This document shows, piece after piece, positions 59,087 through 64,000 of a stretch of 64,000 nt of DNA (positions are counted from its first letter, which is position 1; the number at the start of each line of letters is the position of its first letter). The stretch spans positions 1 to 64,000 of the forward strand of contig NZ_JWTA01000021.1 in assembly GCF_000813825.1 (NCBI RefSeq). The letters run 5' to 3'. The notes beneath the pieces are model-generated. The model had not been told where the DNA came from. It did not search any database and saw only the letters and a list, made by a program, of their open reading frames with translations. This DNA comes from Chryseobacterium taiwanense. GTDB taxonomy: Bacteria > Bacteroidota > Bacteroidia > Flavobacteriales > Weeksellaceae. The position numbers and the translations under genes are program-made.

Positions 59087-59112
59087 GTCTGTTCAAAATT
59101 AATCGGACAGAC
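59087..59112 (-). promoter_or_regulatory. Promoter with overlapping inverted repeat
   Basis: The -7 box TAATTTTG is 59101-59094 on the minus strand. It lies between arms GTCTGT (59087-59092) and ACAGAC (59107-59112), an inverted repeat with a 14-bp spacer. This is typical of a repressor site covering the core promoter. Confidence 0.5.
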
Positions 59113-59143
59113 TTTTGATTTTTAACACAAATCGGGGAATACG

Positions 59144-60040
59144 TTATCCTTTTCTCTGATTTCTGACTTCTGTTGGGGAAACCCCTTTAACCTTTTTAAA
59201 AAACCGTGAAAAATAAGGCACATTACCAAATCCTAACCGGAATGCAACATCACTGATATTCAAATCGGTTTGAAGTAATAAAATCTCTGCCTGCTCAGCG
59301 ACAAAATCGTGGATGATACTGATTGTACTTTTCCCTGTTTCTGAACGTACAAGATCGGTAAGGTAATTGGAAGAAAGATGAAGTTTTTCTGCAATTTGGG
59401 AAACGGTCGGAATGTTCTGAACCGGCTTTGAAAGATCACGATAATGCTCCTGTAAAAGCGTTTTTATTTTTGAAGTGACGGAAATGGTATCTAAAGATCT
59501 TTCTTTAAACTGTCTTTCGTAAAAAAGCTCTGCATAGGTAAGAATCACATTCAGCAACGATAAAATCACATCGATATTGGCATTGTTTTTATTCTCAAGC
59601 AGTTCATAATGTATTTTTGTAAAAAGCCAGGTGATTGTTTCTTCTTCTTTTTCGGTCATAAAAAGAGCATCATTTATTTCATAGCTGAAATATTTATACT
59701 GCTTGATTTTATTGTAAACAGGATTTTTTTTGATCAAATCCGGATGAAAAACAAAGGCATAGCCATCCCAAAAGGTAAGACTATCCCAGGAAACCACTTG
59801 TCCGGGTTCGCTGAACAGCATTAAACCATTTTCTGTGTGATATTTATTATTTCCATAATTAATATCTCCTGTGAAATTTTTCTTTAATGATATTTTAAAA
59901 AGATCAACCTGAATTTCTTTACTCGTCTTCGGAAAATTCGGAATCGCTTGTTTACAAACTCTACTGTCCATCAGTGGATGTAAAGGTGTGGAAAGATTCA
60001 GATATTTATTGTAGGTTGTTAAATCATTAAAGTTTTTCAT
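59144..60040 (-). CDS. AraC family regulator (D)
   Basis: A 298-residue AraC regulator, of the same general layout as A and C (TENGLMLFSEPGQVVSWDSL ... KYFSYEINDALFMT) but more divergent. HTH: IAEKLHLSSNYLTDLVRSETG and VAFRLGFGNVPYFSRFFKKVKG. It lies just upstream of the enoyl-CoA hydratase/quinone reductase operon and faces away from the sigma-factor gene. No clear -7 element. Confidence 0.86.
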   Translation of the reverse strand: MKNFNDLTTYNKYLNLSTPLHPLMDSRVCKQAIPNFPKTSKEIQVDLFKISLKKNFTGDINYGNNKYHTENGLMLFSEPGQVVSWDSLTFWDGYAFVFHPDLIKKNPVYNKIKQYKYFSYEINDALFMTEKEEETITWLFTKIHYELLENKNNANIDVILSLLNVILTYAELFYERQFKERSLDTISVTSKIKTLLQEHYRDLSKPVQNIPTVSQIAEKLHLSSNYLTDLVRSETGKSTISIIHDFVAEQAEILLLQTDLNISDVAFRLGFGNVPYFSRFFKKVKGVSPTEVRNQRKG

Positions 60041-60165
60041 TTCATTAAAATTGCGTATTTCTCTGCAATATTTTATAAATATACTTTTTAAAAGTTAGAT
60101 TTCATGACTAAGCAAAGAAAGAATAATTTAAAATACCCTGGCTTAAAATTAATATATACTTGATA

Positions 60166-60193
60166 TTGACCCGTTTCCAATTGAGTATTTTTG
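60166..60193 (+). promoter_or_regulatory. Promoter of ECF sigma gene
   Basis: TTG (60166-60168), 17 bp, TATTTTTG (60186-60193). A small hairpin AACC-GTTC-GGTT (60205-60216) lies between it and the ATG. Confidence 0.6.
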
Positions 60194-60223
60194 TGACTTA
60201 CTGAAACCGTTCGGTTCTTACTA

Positions 60224-60712
60224 ATGGAACATTTTAAAAAAATATATTTAGATTACAAACATCAAGTATACTTTTTTGTCAAAAAGTTTATTTCAAGTAT
60301 GGAAGATGCTGAAGATGTTGTTCAGGAGACTTTTGTACATCTTTGGAAACATTCTTCCTCTCTGAGAAATCCACAAAATTTAGAAGCCATCATCTTTAAA
60401 ACCGCCCAACAGGAAGTTTCCAATTATTACAGAAAGAATAAAATGCTCTTCTCTTACACTGATGAAAGTTTGATAAAAGATGCAGCCGATTCAGAAAAGA
60501 GAGATCATGAATTTAAAGAGGAACAATTGAAAAAAATAGAGATTCTGCTGGAAGAACTTCCGGAAAGAAGCAAAACTTTTTTTTATAAAAATAAACTGGA
60601 AAAAATAAGTTATTCTCAGATTGCAAAAGAAAACAACATCTCAAAAACAGCTGTAGAAAAACAGGTCAATAAAGTTATCCGATACATAAAGACCAATCTA
60701 AATCTATTTTAA
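60224..60712 (+). CDS. ECF-type RNA polymerase sigma factor
   Basis: A 162-residue sigma-70 family ECF factor. Region 2: YKHQVYFFVKKFISSMEDAEDVVQETFVHLWKH (about residues 9-42). Region 4: ELPERSKTFFYKNKLEKISYSQIAKENNISKTAVEKQVNKVIRYI. It belongs to the Bacteroidetes family paired with FecR anti-sigma factors and SusC-type receptors. It is followed by a hairpin and the FecR gene. Confidence 0.92.
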   Translation: MEHFKKIYLDYKHQVYFFVKKFISSMEDAEDVVQETFVHLWKHSSSLRNPQNLEAIIFKTAQQEVSNYYRKNKMLFSYTDESLIKDAADSEKRDHEFKEEQLKKIEILLEELPERSKTFFYKNKLEKISYSQIAKENNISKTAVEKQVNKVIRYIKTNLNLF

Positions 60713-60744
60713 CGGAATATTAACTCATATAAACAAATTATTAA

Positions 60745-60772
60745 ATCCACCTCTTAGGGGTGGATATTTTTA
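60745..60772 (+). terminator. Terminator or attenuator between sigma and FecR genes
   Basis: ATCCACCTC (60745-60753) and GGGGTGGAT (60757-60765) form a 9-bp stem followed by ATTTTTAT. It would separate or attenuate transcription from the sigma gene into fecR. Confidence 0.75.
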
Positions 60773-60795
60773 TATCACTGCGTAAGTATAATTGT

Positions 60796-61626
60796 ATGAA
60801 AGATTCTCAAAAACATTTTGAAAAAACCTGGAAGACTGTCTCTGCTGAGGAACAGGAAATGGATTCTGCAACAGATTCCAGAATATGGCGAGGAATAGAA
60901 GGGAAAATTAGGAGCAAGCGTAGACAAAAATACTATTGGGGAACTGTTGCTGCTGTTTTGCTGCCTTTGTTTGGAATCCTGTTTTTCTATAAAGATGTTG
61001 CTATAAAAGAAACGAAAAGTGAGTTAACAGTACTCGTATTGCGAACCAATGAGTCATCTAAGACCTTCAGATTATCTGATAATAGTATGATTACTTTAGA
61101 ACCTCACAGTACATTATCCCTAAGTAAAGATTTTGGAGAACGCTTCAGAAAGGTAACCTTTCAAGGGAAAGGTTTTTTTTCTATTGCTAAAGACAAATCC
61201 AAACCTTTCATCGTGAATGCAGGTGATTTTAGTGTTGAGGTATTGGGAACAAAGTTTTCCGTCGATCAGCGATCGGATGAAAAAAAGGTAAAGCTGCTTG
61301 AAGGTAAAGTAAAGATAGAGCACAAAGGAAAACTAACTTATCTTCTGCCGAATGAAAACTGGAGCACTTCTCCTACCAAAAGTGATTTCCATTATTACGC
61401 AATAAGCACGGCAAAATCTTTCACCTTTGAAAATACAACCTTCGAAGATGCCATAGTGGAAATAGAAAACACGTATGGAACTCACATTACCTATCCCCGA
61501 AAAATTGCTAAAAACCAAGTATCAGGTTCTTTTTCAGGAAATCTTAAAGAAATTCTTTCGATTATAAATTATCCTTTTAACCTAAAAACAACATTCAAGA
61601 ATGACCAAGAAATAATCCTCTATTAA
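60796..61626 (+). CDS. FecR family anti-sigma factor
   Basis: A 276-residue anti-sigma factor. The N-terminal cytoplasmic part (to about residue 48) is followed by one transmembrane helix YYWGTVAAVLLPLFGILFF, a FecR domain (LSDNSMITLEPHSTLSLSKDF ... EVLGTKFSVDQRSDEK) and a C-terminal STN-like domain (FENTTFEDAIVEIENTYG). The ATG at 60796 is chosen; upstream in-frame GTG sits on the terminator stem. It bridges the outer-membrane receptor signal to the sigma factor. Confidence 0.9.
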   Translation: MKDSQKHFEKTWKTVSAEEQEMDSATDSRIWRGIEGKIRSKRRQKYYWGTVAAVLLPLFGILFFYKDVAIKETKSELTVLVLRTNESSKTFRLSDNSMITLEPHSTLSLSKDFGERFRKVTFQGKGFFSIAKDKSKPFIVNAGDFSVEVLGTKFSVDQRSDEKKVKLLEGKVKIEHKGKLTYLLPNENWSTSPTKSDFHYYAISTAKSFTFENTTFEDAIVEIENTYGTHITYPRKIAKNQVSGSFSGNLKEILSIINYPFNLKTTFKNDQEIILY

Positions 61627-61635
61627 AATAAAACA

Positions 61636-61662
61636 GCACTAATAATGTGGCGTTATCAGTGC
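61636..61662 (+). promoter_or_regulatory. Hairpin between fecR-like and susC-like genes
   Basis: GCACT (61636-61640) and AGTGC (61658-61662) plus an inner ATAA/TTAT pairing form an imperfect stem-loop in the 86-bp spacer. No strong T tract, so it is more likely a processing or regulatory element. Confidence 0.4.
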
Positions 61663-61712
61663 TTGTATTAATTCAAAATTCGCTAAAGAATAATAATTAA
61701 CTCATCAAATTT

Positions 61713-64000
61713 ATGAAAAAAACTGCAATTTCTATTGCTTTACTCGTAGCTGTAGGGTTACCGGTGTATAATTATGCACAAACCCAGGCTAACCTGCCTA
61801 TAACCAATACTCAAAAGCAGGTTCCTCTTGTCCAGATAATTAAAAAATTAGAAAAATCTACCAAAACGAAGTTTTTTTATTCTGCTTCAGATTTTAGAAA
61901 TATTTGGGTAGATGAGAGCAAAATCAACTACTCTTCATTACAGCAAAGTTTAGAATATTTAAAAAAGAGCATTCCATTAGATTACCAAATTCAGAATAAC
62001 ACGATAACTCTAAGAAAATCAGCCAGTGCTTCTTTTGTGGAAAATGATATACAGCCCAAAAAAGACACTCTGAACCAACAGGAGAAAAAAATAGAAGAAG
62101 TGGTCGTGGTTGGATACGGCACCCAAAAGAAATCAATAATAACAGGTTCGGTATCTGTTGTAAAAGGTTCAGTAACCGAGGGGCAACCTGTATTATCGGC
62201 AGGGAATGCTTTACAGGGTCTTGCAGCTGGTGTCACCGTTACTACACAAACAGGAGCTCCCGGTGGTGATGCCGGAAATATCAGAATCAGAGGAATCAAC
62301 AGTTTCGGAGGATCTGACAGCAATCCGCTTGTTATCATTGATGGTGTTGCAGGAAATATGAACGACATTGATGTTAACATGATTGAGTCTATTTCTGTTC
62401 TTAAAGATGCCGCTTCTTCTGCCATTTATGGTTCAAGAGCAGCCAATGGTGTCATTCTTGTGACCACAAAACGTGCTAAAGGGAATAAGCTTACTGCACA
62501 ATACAGAGTATATACAGGATGGCAAATGGCTACGGCAATCCCAAAAGTTACCGATGGGCTTACTTATATGAAGGTGTTCAACGATGCAAGTATGAATGAC
62601 AACGGTACCAAAATCTACAGTGACGAAGCAATCAATACTTTTTTGACTGCTTATAATAAAAACCCGAGCAACTATGACTGGCAAAAGGCTATTCTTCAGG
62701 GAAGCGGATATTTACAGGACCATTATTTTTCACTGTCTGCAAAATCAGGAATTATAAGTGTAACTCCATCATTTGGGTATGCAAAACAGGAAGGTATTAT
62801 AAAAAACACCGATTTTACAAGGTTTACTTTCCGTAATAATATGGATATTACTCCAAATGATCAGTGGAATATCAAATTAGATCTATCGGTAGTCAACAAA
62901 GACAGAAAACAAATTGCTGACGAGGCCACGATCTGGAACTATCTCGGGAGAATGCCTACCAATATCCCGATCTATTATGGGAGTAATTATTCTGATGGAT
63001 GGGTAAAAATAAATCCGGTCGGTTTCATCGAAGACGGAGGAAATCGCAAGCAAAATAATCTGGAATTTTTCGGAAATTTAAATGTTTCTTATCAACCTAC
63101 GAGTTGGTTAACGTTAAAAGGACTTGTCGCTCCAAGATATGTCACTACCAATATCCATCTTTTCAGAAAAAGTGTAAATACCTATTATGAAGACGGATCC
63201 GAAGCTGGTGCAGCCAATACTTTTACTGAACTTACAGAATCTGCAAGACGTCAGTTTTATGGGACGTATCAGTTTCAGGCAAATGCAAAAAAAGAATTTG
63301 GGAAACACAGTTTTGAACTTCTTGCCGGCGCTTCAAGAGAAACGTATGATGAAAAAATACTATCCGGATACAGAAGAGATTTTCTCTATGATAATTATGA
63401 AGTCTTAGATGCCGGTGCGGACAATGAAACGAAAGATAACGGAGGTTCAGAATACGAATGGTTATTAGTTTCTGCTTTTGGCAGATTCAATTACAATTAC
63501 AATCAAAAATATTTATTTGAAGCCAATGTAAGATATGATGGAACGTCAAGATTTATTGGCAAAAACCGTTGGGCGGTTTTCCCGTCCTTTTCTGCGGGTT
63601 GGGTTGTTTCAAGAGAAAACTTTTTCGAAAATTTAAAAGGAACCATCAGTCAATTAAAATTAAGAGGTTCTTGGGGGAAACTAGGAAATCAGAATATCAG
63701 CTCTTCTTACTATCCTTTTTCAGAACCGTTATCATTGGGAAGTACTTCTATGAACGGACAGGTGTATCAAACGATACAGCAATTGATCATGTCTAATCCT
63801 GATTTAAAATGGGAAGAAACCACCATGTCCGGAGTTGGTCTTGATGTATCCTTATGGAAGAAATTAGATCTGACCTTTGATATGTATGATAAAAAAACTG
63901 ACGGAATTCTTTTACGATTAAACACCTCTCAACTTACAGGTTTAGAACCTCCGATACAAAACGCTGCAACAGTAAGCAATAAGGGTTGGGAAATAAGCGC
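61713..64000 (+). CDS. SusC/RagA-type TonB-dependent receptor with STN domain (truncated by window)
   Basis: About 762 residues are visible, with no stop before the window end. Domains: signal peptide MKKTAISIALLVAVGLPVYN to about residue 22; STN signal domain (about 38-101; FFYSASDF, LEYLKKSIPLDYQIQNNTITL); the SusC TonB-box motif EEVVVVGYGTQKK (128-140); plug domain (ALQGLAAGVTV, IRGINSFGG, VLKDAASSAIYGSRAANGVI); then barrel. The carboxypeptidase-regulatory domain usual in SusC is missing between STN and plug. It signals to FecR and the ECF sigma. A SusD-like gene is expected beyond the window. Confidence 0.93.
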   Translation, partial: MKKTAISIALLVAVGLPVYNYAQTQANLPITNTQKQVPLVQIIKKLEKSTKTKFFYSASDFRNIWVDESKINYSSLQQSLEYLKKSIPLDYQIQNNTITLRKSASASFVENDIQPKKDTLNQQEKKIEEVVVVGYGTQKKSIITGSVSVVKGSVTEGQPVLSAGNALQGLAAGVTVTTQTGAPGGDAGNIRIRGINSFGGSDSNPLVIIDGVAGNMNDIDVNMIESISVLKDAASSAIYGSRAANGVILVTTKRAKGNKLTAQYRVYTGWQMATAIPKVTDGLTYMKVFNDASMNDNGTKIYSDEAINTFLTAYNKNPSNYDWQKAILQGSGYLQDHYFSLSAKSGIISVTPSFGYAKQEGIIKNTDFTRFTFRNNMDITPNDQWNIKLDLSVVNKDRKQIADEATIWNYLGRMPTNIPIYYGSNYSDGWVKINPVGFIEDGGNRKQNNLEFFGNLNVSYQPTSWLTLKGLVAPRYVTTNIHLFRKSVNTYYEDGSEAGAANTFTELTESARRQFYGTYQFQANAKKEFGKHSFELLAGASRETYDEKILSGYRRDFLYDNYEVLDAGADNETKDNGGSEYEWLLVSAFGRFNYNYNQKYLFEANVRYDGTSRFIGKNRWAVFPSFSAGWVVSRENFFENLKGTISQLKLRGSWGKLGNQNISSSYYPFSEPLSLGSTSMNGQVYQTIQQLIMSNPDLKWEETTMSGVGLDVSLWKKLDLTFDMYDKKTDGILLRLNTSQLTGLEPPIQNAATVSNKGWEIS

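Noticed and set aside
44572..60040. Secondary-metabolite gene cluster, suggested by ABM, SnoaL and SDR genes
   Set aside because: No polyketide synthase, peptide synthetase or other scaffold-building enzyme is present; the enzymes suit detoxification better.
1..64000. CRISPR array, insertion-sequence transposase, integrase or prophage
   Set aside because: No regularly spaced repeats and no transposase, integrase or phage structural genes are seen.

Overview
The window is a low-GC Bacteroidetes chromosome segment, most likely a Flavobacteriia member close to Chryseobacterium (Weeksellaceae). Evidence: many genes carry the Bacteroidetes -7 promoter element TAnnTTTG; the gene content is typical (SusC-type receptor with ECF sigma and FecR, DUF1800/DUF1501 pair, PagL-like acyloxyacyl hydrolase, YceI pair, WYL regulator, signal peptides ending in AQ). 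All identifications come from reading sequence and motifs; no database search was run.

Layout. 1-15 kb is mainly housekeeping: tyrA behind a candidate tyrosine leader-peptide attenuator, a DUF2089 and a Yip1-like membrane protein, a serine hydrolase, sdaA, amt, two YceI proteins, glucokinase, an outer-membrane barrel, the DUF1800/DUF1501 pair, a 45-residue small protein and a WYL regulator. 15-25 kb holds an RNA-repair-like island: rtcB, two RlaP-type nucleotidyltransferases (PF10127) and an R2K-type ATP-grasp protein, plus a DUF4062 protein; a cobT-cobS-cobC cobalamin operon lies inside it. A 19-bp operator followed 9 bp later by TACTTTGCAT occurs upstream of both rtcB and the first nucleotidyltransferase, suggesting co-regulation. 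Two copies of a ~170-bp element with inverted ends bracket rtcB and the cob genes.

25-44 kb: a MarR regulator with a TonB-dependent-type receptor, a cold-shock-domain protein with a predicted 230-nt 5' UTR, pnp and rpsO separated by a PagL-like gene, mgtE, a BtuF-like binding protein, a free-methionine sulfoxide reductase, an MBL hydrolase, tRNA-Leu(CAA), a CPBP protease with a second serine hydrolase, and a LytS/LytTR two-component system.

44.5-60 kb is an accessory region full of small redox and detoxification enzymes (alpha/beta hydrolase, two SDRs, VOC/SnoaL, nitroreductase, quinol-monooxygenase-like, haem-binding/P460, AhpD-like, aldehyde dehydrogenase, MdaB-like, enoyl-CoA hydratase-like) and five regulators (four AraC, one Crp/Fnr). 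Several promoters carry repeated, precisely spaced operator-like sites: three copies of one motif and two near-identical 54-bp copies of another, nearly all ending 20-21 bp from the -7 box. This suggests a small regulon, probably responding to a reactive organic compound. The window ends with an ECF sigma, a FecR anti-sigma and a truncated SusC-type receptor with an N-terminal STN signalling domain.
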